A stretch of DNA of 64,000 bases from Novisyntrophococcus fermenticellae (GCF_018866245.1 NZ_CP076458.1:1922001-1986000), one strand, 5' to 3'; counted from the stretch's first letter, positions 17,487 to 26,884 are shown. A program made the numbers and translations. The notes: generated by a model not told the origin, from the letters alone.

Positions 17487-17493
17487 GCAGATT

Positions 17494-19107
17494 CTAGTCA
17501 TTTTTCAGCTTTTTCTCCGGATCTTTACCTTTCATATTCCAAGAGGCCTTCCAGGCAAACAGGTAATAGAAAGCAGCGGCGGCAGCCAGAATTACAAAAA
17601 CCATTAACAGTTGTTCTCCAAAGCGAATTCTTTTTATAAGAAAATCCACAATATAATCATAGGATACACTAAAGATATTAACAGCTATATGAGCTGTAAT
17701 CGGTGCAAGTAAAGTTCCTGTCTTTTCATACAGAATGGCAAACAGAATGCCCAGTGCAACCGTATAAAGAAACTGTATTGTATTCCCATGATAGAATCCG
17801 AACAAAGCTGAAGATATTCCCACAGCCCATCCCAGACCGAAGTACGATTTTGCTCTCAGGTAAATGAGCCCGCGAAAGACCAGTTCTTCTCCTGCCGAAG
17901 CCAATACCCCAATACAGATTACAAGCAGAATCCAGCTTTGATTTTCATATGAATTTTCGGAAATCTCCATATATCGTAGAAAAATCTCGCGAATACCGCT
18001 GGCGGTTATTAATTTATTACAGATTAATCCCAGACCAATCGCAGCGGCGGCACAGGAAATCCCTTCTAACCAGTTCCATTTTATAACTTTAATCTGAAAC
18101 CGTTCTTTATCCAGCAGATAATATCGGTAGAGCAGGAGGATGACAGCAACCGCAGTCAATGCGGAAAATACACTTGTCAGCCATGGGAATTTATGCACTA
18201 CCTGGATGTAATCCGCTCCCGTTCCGTGGCTAAGTGCCCCTGCTGTCATGACTCCCAGCAGACTTATGATTAACATGCACCCGAAGTGAATCAGCATCGG
18301 AGATATGATTTCCCACAGCATCTTTCCCACAACCTCAGGCCTTACGGACGGCCGCCTGTTTCCCGGAACCTGATGTTTATACTGTGTTTTTTTCTGCCTT
18401 TTTTTTCGCTGCATATGGTGTGTCTTATGGTAAGCAATCTTTTCTGATTCACCTTCGTCCTCCTGTGCCAATATCTTTAGCTCCTCCACGGTATCTGCAA
18501 TAAACACGGCTCCGGATTTTTCCAGTTCTTCCCTTCCGCCATAGCCATAAGCAGCCCCTATACATAGGAGCCCACAGCTTTTTGCGCCTTCCACATCATA
18601 AAGCCTGTCACCTACCATCAGGACCTGTTCCCGGTGAGTGACCACTCCCAACTGTTTCAATGCCTCTTCTATCACCTCATCTTTAGAGGTCCTTGTTCCG
18701 TCTAATTCACTCCCCACAACCACGTCAAAATATTTTCTGAGATTCGAATTCAAAAGGATCTCTTCCACAAAGACTGTCGGTTTTGATGAAGCAACACCTA
18801 GTATTTTACCGTGTTCCTTCAATAATTGAAGAAGTTCCGGAATTTTTTCATATATTTTGTTTTCATAGATGCCGATAGAAGCATAACGTTCCCGATACTG
18901 CTCTACAGCTGTGTCAGCCTCTTCACTTGTGAAATCACTATATTCCATAAATTGCTCATGGAGCGGAGGGCCAACGAAGCAACGCAGATTATCGGGATTC
19001 CCTTCAGGCTTTCCCATATAATTCAATGCATACTGCACACATTTTATAATTCCCGGTCCAGAGTCTGTCAGTGTTCCATCTAAGTCAAAAAGTATAACAT
19101 CGGACAT
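17494..19107 (-). CDS. HAD-family phosphatase fused to a CPBP intramembrane protease
   Basis: The 537-residue protein combines two normally separate families. Residues 1-215 are a phosphoglycolate-phosphatase-like HAD domain: nucleophile D8 in FDLDGT, S107 in ASSKP, and acidic motif VGDRLYDVEG near D167 and D171. A basic linker (about 225-260, HMQRKKRQKK) leads to about eight membrane segments. The CPBP (CAAX/Abi) protease motifs are E407-E408 with R412 (AGEELVFRG), FGFYH ending at H440, and H473-x3-N477. The linker should be cytoplasmic by the positive-inside rule, placing the phosphatase in the cytoplasm. No frameshift or internal stop is seen, so the fusion is real in this sequence. Substrates are unknown. 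Confidence 0.88.
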   Translation of the reverse strand: MSDVILFDLDGTLTDSGPGIIKCVQYALNYMGKPEGNPDNLRCFVGPPLHEQFMEYSDFTSEEADTAVEQYRERYASIGIYENKIYEKIPELLQLLKEHGKILGVASSKPTVFVEEILLNSNLRKYFDVVVGSELDGTRTSKDEVIEEALKQLGVVTHREQVLMVGDRLYDVEGAKSCGLLCIGAAYGYGGREELEKSGAVFIADTVEELKILAQEDEGESEKIAYHKTHHMQRKKRQKKTQYKHQVPGNRRPSVRPEVVGKMLWEIISPMLIHFGCMLIISLLGVMTAGALSHGTGADYIQVVHKFPWLTSVFSALTAVAVILLLYRYYLLDKERFQIKVIKWNWLEGISCAAAAIGLGLICNKLITASGIREIFLRYMEISENSYENQSWILLVICIGVLASAGEELVFRGLIYLRAKSYFGLGWAVGISSALFGFYHGNTIQFLYTVALGILFAILYEKTGTLLAPITAHIAVNIFSVSYDYIVDFLIKRIRFGEQLLMVFVILAAAAAFYYLFAWKASWNMKGKDPEKKLKND

Positions 19108-19199
19108 ATTGATCTCCCCTTATTGTGTATAACCATCTTCTGATATAACGTTTCTCACGCTGTACCAGTATAACACACCCCCTTCTCATCTTCAACAAA

Positions 19200-20552
19200 T
19201 TATCGTCCTGAAAAAGGCATACTCTTAAGAAGCTGTCCTATCCTTTTTATAAAATCATATATCATACGATTCCAGCAATTTTCACTTTTTTTTGCAAAAG
19301 CTGCGCTTTCTTCTTTTATTTTCTGATTCGGATGGGCAATCATAAATTCCCAGGGCTCCATCAAAGAAACATTCCCTGCCTGGTCTCTTACCGCTACAAT
19401 AATCTGGTTTTTACCTTCCTTTAAACATTCTTCAGATATAGTGATCTGGTCATCTTGCTTAAGGTAACTCACCTCTCTTCCATTTACCAGACATGACACC
19501 ACCTCCGTAGTATCTACATTTATCAGTCGGATACATGGAGTAAAACCATCATTTAGATACACATCAGCCTTTTCCTTTTCATATAAAAAATGTGTTCCGG
19601 CTTGATTTACAGAAAATACAACTGCTTCTTCATATACCGCATCCGAATCAAAACTTTTAATTCGCAAAACATATTGATCATCATCATCTATTTCAGGGAG
19701 CGTGTAGTGGGTTTTCCCATCAATTTTCTGAATATTGACCTGTTGAGGTAAAATGCCCCTGGATTTACTTTCTAATGTCACCTCCAGACACTCAGTATCA
19801 GAAGATGGATTTTCTACGATTATAAATGGTTTCACTTTGCCGGAATTAGCTGATAATTGCCTGATATTTTGAAGAACTACTCTGGGATGCGGGTTAGACT
19901 GCAATTTCAAACTTACAGGTTCTATTTCTTCTCTGTATTCTTTCTCCTGTGTCTCTTTTAGACGCACAGGAATACGTTGTGTGTCTTTTCCCGGAATAAT
20001 TCTTTTTTCATCTTCATGCTCTATATTCCTTTCTTCTTCCGGCACATCCGGGATATTTTTCATGGCTCCTTTCTCGTCCTCCGTGTCCATCATAGAAAGC
20101 TCGTCTGTAATTTTGGTATACTCCCTATCCTCATTTTCAGTGCCTTCCCGCTCACTCTCCGGCTCTTCATCTGGTTCTGTTTCCACTTGCTCCTGCTCCC
20201 CCTCCAGATTCTCCCCAGTAATGTCATCTTCACTGCCAATGTAGTCTGTATCTTCTAAACACTCGGTTTGCTCTTCTACATCTGTCTGTTCTGTATTCTG
20301 ATTATCCTCCGGACTTCTCATCTCCCCATTTTCTTCTTCCTGCGGGTTTTCCTCCTGTACGCTTTCGTGCTGTACACTTTCTTCCTGTTCAATTTCTTCC
20401 TGGCTTTCTCTAATTACCGCCGAATGCTTCAAATAATTTTCCTCCGCAGCCTGTGCCTCACTGGCATACTCCGGCTGCGTTTCAGCCTGAATACACTGGG
20501 GGTAAAACACAAGCATCGCACTCAGCATACAACATACATTTTTATATTTCAT
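19200..20552 (-). CDS. Exported acidic protein with Ig-like C-terminal domains, unrecognised
   Basis: The 450-residue protein starts with a signal-peptide-like segment (CCMLSAMLVFYPQCIQA). About 170 residues follow that are very rich in Glu, Asp, Gln and Asn with almost no hydrophobic residues. Residues 210-405 look like beta-sandwich modules (RIKSFDSDAVYEEAVVFSV; GKNQIIVAVRDQAGNVSLM, a typical bacterial Ig-like ending), then a short C-terminal hydrophobic tail. It overlaps the kinase gene by four bases (ATGA), so the two are co-translated. The acidic stalk might span the wall, bind cations or carry phosphosites for the kinase (inference). I do not recognise a named family. Confidence 0.75.
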   Translation of the reverse strand: MKYKNVCCMLSAMLVFYPQCIQAETQPEYASEAQAAEENYLKHSAVIRESQEEIEQEESVQHESVQEENPQEEENGEMRSPEDNQNTEQTDVEEQTECLEDTDYIGSEDDITGENLEGEQEQVETEPDEEPESEREGTENEDREYTKITDELSMMDTEDEKGAMKNIPDVPEEERNIEHEDEKRIIPGKDTQRIPVRLKETQEKEYREEIEPVSLKLQSNPHPRVVLQNIRQLSANSGKVKPFIIVENPSSDTECLEVTLESKSRGILPQQVNIQKIDGKTHYTLPEIDDDDQYVLRIKSFDSDAVYEEAVVFSVNQAGTHFLYEKEKADVYLNDGFTPCIRLINVDTTEVVSCLVNGREVSYLKQDDQITISEECLKEGKNQIIVAVRDQAGNVSLMEPWEFMIAHPNQKIKEESAAFAKKSENCWNRMIYDFIKRIGQLLKSMPFSGR

Positions 20553-22447
20553 TTCAACATCTCCAACCTTTCTTTTAGAATTTGATAATTTTTATTTTTT
20601 TCAGTTTCCGGTAATACGGCAGCATTTTCCATAATTTCACGAGCATATCCCTCTTCCTGATTTTCCAGAAGGAATTCTACATATGCACATAGTCCGTCAA
20701 TATGTTCCGGATATTCTTTGTATAAGAATTCATAGCACTGACGTGCATCTTCCTTTTTCCCTTGAAACCTCCTGGCTGAAGCCTCTCTTAGAAGAATGCG
20801 GTGCTTCAATTCCTTATTTCCAGTGATTTTCAGTAATTGATTTCCATATATAATACTCTTCTCCAGTATTCGCTGGCTTTCCTCTTGTTTATCCGTATTT
20901 ACTTCCCGGATATCAACCCGTAATTCAAGAACTCCGGTAAGATAGCAGGCGGATGCAAGCCGCTCAAGCACTTCCTGTTTCAAACCCATATTCGTATCTG
21001 ACAGTTCTGCAAATTCTTTTACCTTTTCATAGCACTGGATTGCTTCTTTATAGGGGTTAACCTCCCCATCTTCCAGATAGGCCGCTTCGGTCAGATATAT
21101 ATTTCCGCAGACCAGATACAATTCGCAGGCATATTCAGAGTATTGTTTTTCAAACATCCGTCCACCATAGTTCTTCAAAAATTCAAGAGCTTCTCTAACC
21201 TTCTTCCAGTTGATTTCACTTCCGAACTCTTCCAGACTTCGAGCCAGTTCGTACAATTGTTTCCATCCATTTTGTTTGTCCTGATTTTTACCTGCGTTCT
21301 GACTGGGAATTGAAAGTTCTTGAAAAATTCGGCATGCCTTATCAGAATTCCTATTGAAATCAGGATCTAAGGAATTGCCACAGAAATATAGAATTGCCAG
21401 CTTTTCTTTCGTCTTTGTGTGATTAAAAGTTTCCGAAGGACAGATTTCCCACATATACTCTAACCAATCCGCAGCCACCTGAGTTTGTCCGGTTACCAGA
21501 CAGATATCCAAAAATTTTAGATAAGGATCTTCTTTTTCGGGATTAAGCTCAATTGCAGATTTATATAATTCAACTATCTTTTCAGATGATTCCGTATTCT
21601 CTATAGCTGTCGCTGCCTCTTTCATAATTGTATAGTACCTGTGCTGTTTTGTTTCATCTATAAGCATAAATACCATCCCTGCCGCCAGAAGAACGCCAAG
21701 CCCTCCCAGAAGCCAAACGATCATCCTTTGATTCTGTCGCTTATTTTCATAAATCTTTTCCAGACATTCATGAACTTTTTCGGCGCTTTGATATCTTTGC
21801 TCTTTTCTCTTTCTGGTACACCTGCGGATTATGCGGCGGAAACCACGGGCACCCTGTCCCCCGGAAAGTATTTTCAGTGTCCTTCCCAGCCCGTAAATAT
21901 CTGTAGTCTGATCACATACCCCGCCATATTGCTCCGGCGCTGCATACCCTCTGGTTCCTCCATGAATTTTGGAACTATATGACTCCTGCATCCAGGCTGC
22001 TACTCCAAAGTCTATAAGTTTTACCTGTCCATCATCCGTAAGCAATATATTGTCCGGTTTCATATCCTGATACAATACGGGCGGATTTCTTCCATGAAGA
22101 TATTCCAATGTTTCAGCAAGCCTGATTCCAATTTCCAGAACTTCCTGCTGATTGAACTTTTTTCCTGAACAAAGGAGACCTCCCAGGCTTTTCCCTTTCA
22201 GATAGTCCATTACAATGTAGAGACCATCCTCTTCTTTAATGAAATCTACAATTCTGGGCAGCGTCTGGAAATCCAGTTCCCTCATCATAACAGCCTCATG
22301 AATACCATTATCGTCCTGACACAAAAGACGCTTTACCGCCCATTCCTTACCCAGATGAATATCCACCGATAGATAGACCTCTCCGAATCCTCCCTTGCCT
22401 ATGGACTCAATCAGCATATACTTTTCCCCTATTATCCGGCCATGCAT
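20549..22447 (-). CDS. Transmembrane Ser/Thr protein kinase with TPR-like repeats
   Basis: The kinase domain covers about residues 1-250: glycine loop GKGGFGEVYLS, Lys in EWAVKRL, catalytic loop YQDMKPDNILL, DFG in LIDFGVA, and GYAAPEQYG. The usual HRD is YQD here; the catalytic Asp, Lys and Asn are kept, so activity is plausible. One membrane segment follows (WLLGGLGVLLAAGMVFMLI), then about 340 helical residues with TPR-like pairs (VELYKSAIELNPEKEDPYL, AIQCYEKVKEFAEL). This is not the PrkC type, because there are no PASTA domains. I start at ATG 22447 (MHGRIIGEKY), though the frame extends upstream. The next gene encodes an exported acidic protein, a possible partner or target. Confidence 0.88.
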   Translation of the reverse strand: MHGRIIGEKYMLIESIGKGGFGEVYLSVDIHLGKEWAVKRLLCQDDNGIHEAVMMRELDFQTLPRIVDFIKEEDGLYIVMDYLKGKSLGGLLCSGKKFNQQEVLEIGIRLAETLEYLHGRNPPVLYQDMKPDNILLTDDGQVKLIDFGVAAWMQESYSSKIHGGTRGYAAPEQYGGVCDQTTDIYGLGRTLKILSGGQGARGFRRIIRRCTRKRKEQRYQSAEKVHECLEKIYENKRQNQRMIVWLLGGLGVLLAAGMVFMLIDETKQHRYYTIMKEAATAIENTESSEKIVELYKSAIELNPEKEDPYLKFLDICLVTGQTQVAADWLEYMWEICPSETFNHTKTKEKLAILYFCGNSLDPDFNRNSDKACRIFQELSIPSQNAGKNQDKQNGWKQLYELARSLEEFGSEINWKKVREALEFLKNYGGRMFEKQYSEYACELYLVCGNIYLTEAAYLEDGEVNPYKEAIQCYEKVKEFAELSDTNMGLKQEVLERLASACYLTGVLELRVDIREVNTDKQEESQRILEKSIIYGNQLLKITGNKELKHRILLREASARRFQGKKEDARQCYEFLYKEYPEHIDGLCAYVEFLLENQEEGYAREIMENAAVLPETEKNKNYQILKERLEMLK

Positions 22448-22607
22448 TGAAAGCTCAAACACCCCCTTTTCAGTTAGGTTATTAGGTTTAGAAATTTTGG
22501 GTGATACACCCTTGAATAAAAGATTCACGAAGCGAACACTTCTGGAAATGAATCTTATATGATTATATCACAAAAGAATTATATTATCAAGTTCAAAATA
22601 AAATCTT

Positions 22608-22671
22608 GTAACAGTTCAGCCATCCGGCCTGAAGCCGGGTAATCGAGCTGATGGCTGAACTGACAAGTTAC
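22608..22671 (-). terminator. Terminator hairpin of argS, member of a repeated hairpin family
   Basis: On the minus strand the arms GTCAGTTCAGCCATC and GATGGCTGAACTG pair, extended by GTAAC/GTTAC, and are followed by AAGATTTTATTTTG. The argS stop codon lies within the outermost pairs. A 17-base stretch, TGTAACAGTTCAGCCAT, recurs exactly at 61730-61746 in the terminator of the amidase gene. Confidence 0.75.
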
Positions 22672-24434
22672 ATTCTTTCTGGTGCAGAAAATCCTAACAT
22701 ATCAATACAGGTTTCAAGTATTTCACGTACCAGATTCAGAAGCGAGATCCAGGATTCCTTCTGCTCCTCATTATCTTCACTTAAGATCTTCGTTTCATGA
22801 TAAAAACGGTTAAATGCATTGGCAAAATCATAGACATATGAGCAAATTTTATGTGGTGCCTTTTCTTCATATGCTGTTTCCACAACAGTGTTGAATTTGG
22901 CAGCCTCCAACATCAGAGCTTTTTCACTTTCACTGACCGCTGATTGAATATTGCCTTTTTGAAGCTTGCCGCCTTCTTCTGCATAACGGTTCAGAATCGA
23001 TTTAATTCTAACAGTGGTATAAAGAATATATGGTCCGGTATTGCCTTCAAAGGATGTGAATCTGTCTATATCAAAAACATAGTCTTTCGAAGCCTGATTG
23101 GATAAATCTCCATATTTAATAGCTGATAAACCAACGATTTCCGCAGTTTTTCTTGCATCCTTATCCTTGACACTACGGTTGTCTACAATTTTTTTATACA
23201 TCTCTTCATTAATTTCATGAATCAATGTTTCCAGCCGCATAACACCACCCTCACGGGTCTTAAAAGGCTTTCCATCCTTACCATTCATAGTTCCAAATCC
23301 CTGAAAGGTTAACTTTGTTTCTTCATCTATCAGCTTTGTCTTTCTCGCACAGCGAAATACCTGAGTAAAATACAGTTCCTGACGCTTGTCAACTACATAA
23401 ATAATTTCATCCGGCTGGAAAAGCTTCATCCGCTCCACAATTGTAGCAAGATCCGTAGTATTATACAGGGATGCACCATCGGATTTCAAAATCATGCAGG
23501 GCGGAATCTCTTTTGTGTCGTCTTCTTCCTTTACATCCACTACCAGAGCCCCTTGATCCAGATGTGCATAACCTTTGTCTTTCATATACTGCACCATATC
23601 GGGAATATAAGGCTGAGCATCGGATTCTTTTTTCCACAAATCAAATTCCACATCCAGTTTCTTATAATTACGCTTCAAATCCGTAACCGATACATTCATA
23701 ATGTGGTTCCAGAGAGCTATATATCCTCTGTTTCCCTGTTGAAGCTGATGTGTAGCCTCCATTGCCTTCTCTTTAAAAGCTTCGTCTTCTTTGGATTTTG
23801 CACTGGCGGCAGGATATATCTGCTCCAGCTCTCCTATTGTAAATGGCGCCTCTTCAGGGTATTCTCCTATATAGTCTGAATCAAAATAGACTAATTCCGG
23901 CTGGAGTTCTTTCAATTCAGTGATGATCAGCCCCATCTGCAGACCCCAGTCCCCAAGATGTACATCTCCAATCACCTTGTCACCCATATAGCGTCCAATG
24001 CGCTTTAAGCTTTCTCCAATAATTGCCGACCGCAGATGACCCACATGCAGGGGTTTTGCCACATTAGGTCCACCGTAATCGATCATAACAGTCCTGGGCT
24101 CCTTTACCTTTTCTATAGAAAGGTATTCATCCTGCTGTATTCGATTCAGATATGCAGCCAGGAATTCCCGATTTACCTTCAGATTAATAAACCCGGGACT
24201 CACAACCGATACCTCTTCCAAAATCTCTGAATCTTCCAACTGGACCGTCACATCATTTGCAATTATAAACGGAGCCTTTTTATATGCCTTTGCAGCAGCC
24301 ATGGCTCCGTTACATTGATATTCACATAAATCCGGACGATTTGACAGACTGATTCTTCCATAGGAGGTTTCATAACCGGCCTTCCTAAACGCCTGCTGCA
24401 TCTCCTCCGTAATTAAATCTGCTATTTTTATCAT
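22668..24434 (-). CDS. argS: Arginyl-tRNA synthetase
   Basis: The enzyme charges tRNA-Arg. The protein, about 588 residues from ATG 24434, has the N-terminal additional domain (NRPDLCEYQCNGAM), the class I HIGH-type motif in AKPLHVGHLRSAIIGE, and the C-terminal anticodon-binding domain with CSYVYDFANAFNRFYHETKI. The KMSKS loop is degenerate (KTREGGVMRL), as is usual for ArgRS. The frame extends to 24494, but AGGTGG lies just before MIKIADLI and a promoter lies upstream. Confidence 0.96.
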   Translation of the reverse strand: MIKIADLITEEMQQAFRKAGYETSYGRISLSNRPDLCEYQCNGAMAAAKAYKKAPFIIANDVTVQLEDSEILEEVSVVSPGFINLKVNREFLAAYLNRIQQDEYLSIEKVKEPRTVMIDYGGPNVAKPLHVGHLRSAIIGESLKRIGRYMGDKVIGDVHLGDWGLQMGLIITELKELQPELVYFDSDYIGEYPEEAPFTIGELEQIYPAASAKSKEDEAFKEKAMEATHQLQQGNRGYIALWNHIMNVSVTDLKRNYKKLDVEFDLWKKESDAQPYIPDMVQYMKDKGYAHLDQGALVVDVKEEDDTKEIPPCMILKSDGASLYNTTDLATIVERMKLFQPDEIIYVVDKRQELYFTQVFRCARKTKLIDEETKLTFQGFGTMNGKDGKPFKTREGGVMRLETLIHEINEEMYKKIVDNRSVKDKDARKTAEIVGLSAIKYGDLSNQASKDYVFDIDRFTSFEGNTGPYILYTTVRIKSILNRYAEEGGKLQKGNIQSAVSESEKALMLEAAKFNTVVETAYEEKAPHKICSYVYDFANAFNRFYHETKILSEDNEEQKESWISLLNLVREILETCIDMLGFSAPERM

Positions 24435-24465
24435 ACATTCCACCTCATATAAACATGCTGGTATC

Positions 24466-24494
24466 ATAATATCACGGCTGTTTCTAAATTTCAA
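24466..24494 (-). promoter_or_regulatory. Promoter of argS
   Basis: On the minus strand TTGAAA (24494-24489) and TATTAT (24471-24466) are 17 bases apart, about 30 bases before the start codon. This supports the shorter argS start. Upstream, 24510-24566 forms a long GC-rich hairpin (GGGAACCGCGATACCGG with CCGGTCATCACGGTTACCC) between the CBS gene and this promoter, of uncertain role. Confidence 0.7.
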
Positions 24495-24598
24495 CAGAGA
24501 AAGTGAACAGCCCGGGTAACCGTGATGACCGGGGCATAGAGCCGGTATCGCGGTTCCCAGACTTCGTATGTAACTGTATCGTTACCGGAAGCAATATG

Positions 24599-25045
24599 TT
24601 ATACATTCACAATTTCCCGGGATTTTTTCCGTTCTGCATCCTTTAATCCCGACTTTTCATAACAATACTGTATGATATCCTTTCTTCTGATAATTCCAAT
24701 AAAAACTCCTTCATCATCTACCACCGGAACAAAGTTCTGCTTCATAGAGACAGTCACCAGATCTTCTATATTGCAGTTGATATTCACTGATTCGTAATGC
24801 CAGCGGCGCTTTACCTCTACAATTGGAATATCTTCTGCATCATGGAGATTCAAATCACATCTTTCCTTAATGCAGCGCAATATATCGCCTTCTGTGATTG
24901 TCCCAATATACATTCCTCTATGGTTTAACAGTGGAATGGCTGTATATCTGTGGAATTCCATCTTTTCTATGGTTTGCCTTAAGGTAAACTCCTCATTGAT
25001 ATATGCCACCTCGCTCTTCGGTGTGATGAAAAATAAAATATTCAT
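24599..25045 (-). CDS. Two-CBS-domain protein
   Basis: The 148-residue protein consists of two CBS domains: FTLRQTIEKMEFHRYTAIPL with GTITEGDILR, and VTVSMKQNFVPVVDDEGVF with GIIRRKDIIQ. CBS pairs bind adenine nucleotides or S-adenosylmethionine and usually sense energy state. The start at 25045 has AGGAGAGG five bases before it. It stands alone without a partner domain, so its target cannot be read from the sequence. Confidence 0.85.
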   Translation of the reverse strand: MNILFFITPKSEVAYINEEFTLRQTIEKMEFHRYTAIPLLNHRGMYIGTITEGDILRCIKERCDLNLHDAEDIPIVEVKRRWHYESVNINCNIEDLVTVSMKQNFVPVVDDEGVFIGIIRRKDIIQYCYEKSGLKDAERKKSREIVNV

Positions 25046-25156
25046 AAGTTCCTCTCCTAACCCCACTAGTGTAATACGATATGCTACTCTTGTATTTTCA
25101 CACAGCTATAGTATACCGTATTTTGTCATAAATGTGTTGAAAAAACAATGAACTTT

Positions 25157-26485
25157 TTATAAAGTATTTTCTTTTTTCTCTTTCCACTCTCTGACCTCTT
25201 TTAATCTTTTATAAACCTGTTCCTCCTGTCCCTGCCGGGTCGGAATGTAATATCTTCTGTCCGCTAAAGAATCCGGCATACACTGCATCCTGGTCAGCCT
25301 TTCTTCTGCATCATGCGCATATTGATACCCTTCCCCATAGTGAAGTTCCTTCATCAAACCGGTCGGTGCGTTGCGTAATGTAAGAGGGACAGGTTCCGCC
25401 GGACAGTTTCTTATATCACCCTTACTTTCTTCGCAGGCCCGATACAAAGCATTGGACTTTGGGGCCATAGCCAAATAGGTAACTGCGTGGGTAAGATTCA
25501 CGTCACATTCCGGCATACCATTAAAATGACATGCCTGATAAGCTGCCACCGCAACCTGAAGTGCCTGACTGTCTGCCATACCTATATCTTCACTGGCGAA
25601 ACGGATTAACCGTCTTGCAATGTACAGAGGGTCTTCTCCCCCTTCAAGCATCCTTGTCATCCAGTAAATTGCAGCATCAGGGTCACTGTTACGCATAGAC
25701 TTGTGTAAAGCCGAAATAAGATTATAGTGTTCCTCTCCCTTTTTATCATATAACAAAGACTTCCTGGTAATGCATTGCTCCAGTACACCATTGGTAACTG
25801 TAATCTGCTCCGCATCAATTTCTCCATTCAATATAGCCATCTCCAGCGTATTCAATGCAACCCTGGCATCCCCATCAGAGAACCTTGCAATCGCAAACAG
25901 CTGCTGCCCGGTAATCCCTATTTTCTGATTTCCATATCCCTTTGCATCATTAAGTGCATGATCAAGCAGTTTTGTTAATTCCTCTTCTTTCAAAGCTTTA
26001 AGTACAAAAACCTTGCACCTTGACAAGAGTGCGGCATTGATCTCAAAAGAAGGATTCTCTGTAGTGGCTCCTATCAAAACGATACTTCCCTTCTCAACAT
26101 AGGGTAAAAAAACATCTTGCTGAGCTTTGTTAAATCGGTGAATTTCGTCTACAAAGACTACCGTCTTCACTCCCATATGACGGCTTTCTTCCGCTTTTTC
26201 CATCACTTCCTTTACCTCACGGATACCACTTGTAACCGCACTGAAATCTATAAAATCAGCTTTTGTCCGGCCTGCGATAATCCTGGCCAATGTGGTTTTC
26301 CCGACCCCCGGAGGACCCCAGAAAATCATAGAGGAGATCTGATCCTTTTCTATCAGCATGCGCAGCATCCTGCCTTCTCCAAGAAGATGCTTCTGTCCCA
26401 CAAATTCATTCAACGATTTCGGCCGGAGCCTGCTGGCCAGCGGACTGGTTTCTTCTCGATTATCAAATAAAAACATCTGTTCCAT
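25157..26485 (-). CDS. rarA: Replication-associated recombination protein A (RarA/MgsA AAA+ ATPase)
   Basis: The 442-residue protein opens with LASRLRPKSLNEFVGQKHLL and carries Walker A GPPGVGKTT, Walker B VFVDEIHRF, sensor GATTENPSFEIN and the C-terminal tetramerisation domain (KSNALYRACEESKGDIRNCP; YGEGYQYAHDAEE). RarA acts at stalled replication forks together with SSB. AAGGAGG lies in front of the start. Length is typical. Confidence 0.96.
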   Translation of the reverse strand: MEQMFLFDNREETSPLASRLRPKSLNEFVGQKHLLGEGRMLRMLIEKDQISSMIFWGPPGVGKTTLARIIAGRTKADFIDFSAVTSGIREVKEVMEKAEESRHMGVKTVVFVDEIHRFNKAQQDVFLPYVEKGSIVLIGATTENPSFEINAALLSRCKVFVLKALKEEELTKLLDHALNDAKGYGNQKIGITGQQLFAIARFSDGDARVALNTLEMAILNGEIDAEQITVTNGVLEQCITRKSLLYDKKGEEHYNLISALHKSMRNSDPDAAIYWMTRMLEGGEDPLYIARRLIRFASEDIGMADSQALQVAVAAYQACHFNGMPECDVNLTHAVTYLAMAPKSNALYRACEESKGDIRNCPAEPVPLTLRNAPTGLMKELHYGEGYQYAHDAEERLTRMQCMPDSLADRRYYIPTRQGQEEQVYKRLKEVREWKEKKENTL

Positions 26486-26644
26486 CCATCCAACCTCCTT
26501 GTATTACTTTACCAAACATTTGTTCTTTTTTCAAGTTTTTCATTATCTAAAATTTAATTAAATATACATAATTATATTCCAAATGGAAACTCTAATCTAT
26601 ACGGATGCAAAAAAATAAAGCATAGTAGAAAGGCAGGTAATACC

Positions 26645-26812
26645 ATGGATAAAAATTATATTGGTGATTTTCCTGAGAAAAATACCTATGATGATGGAAA
26701 TATCCCCGAAATTGATTTGCCTCAGAAAAGTAAGCATGGCATGGAAGTTCCAAATGTACAGCCTCTTCCAAAATCAGAACGTCCCAGGAGAGATGGACCC
26801 GGCGGGGAATAA
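26645..26812 (+). CDS. Small hydrophilic protein, 55 residues, unrecognised
   Basis: The frame starts MDKNYIGDFPEKNTYDDGNI and ends RRDGPGGE, with an AGGCAGG ribosome site. It lies alone on the plus strand between two minus-strand genes and is followed 30 bases later by a strong terminator. The protein is proline-, lysine- and aspartate-rich, with no membrane segment and no cysteine, and is probably disordered. Gene-like spacing and the terminator make it likely to be real. Function is unknown. Confidence 0.6.
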   Translation: MDKNYIGDFPEKNTYDDGNIPEIDLPQKSKHGMEVPNVQPLPKSERPRRDGPGGE

Positions 26813-26840
26813 AAATGATTGCGAATACGGTTTTTCTGTC

Positions 26841-26884
26841 CTGGCATCATTCCTGTCAAAAGGATGATGCCAGGTTCTTTTATT
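26841..26884. terminator. Bidirectional terminator between convergent genes
   Basis: CTGGCATCATCCT-type arms (CTGGCATCATTCCT and AGGATGATGCCAG) pair over about 13 bases. T-rich sequence follows on the plus strand (TTCTTTTATTGTTT), and an A-rich stretch upstream reads as T on the minus strand. It serves the small plus-strand gene and the minus-strand ATPase gene. Confidence 0.8.
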
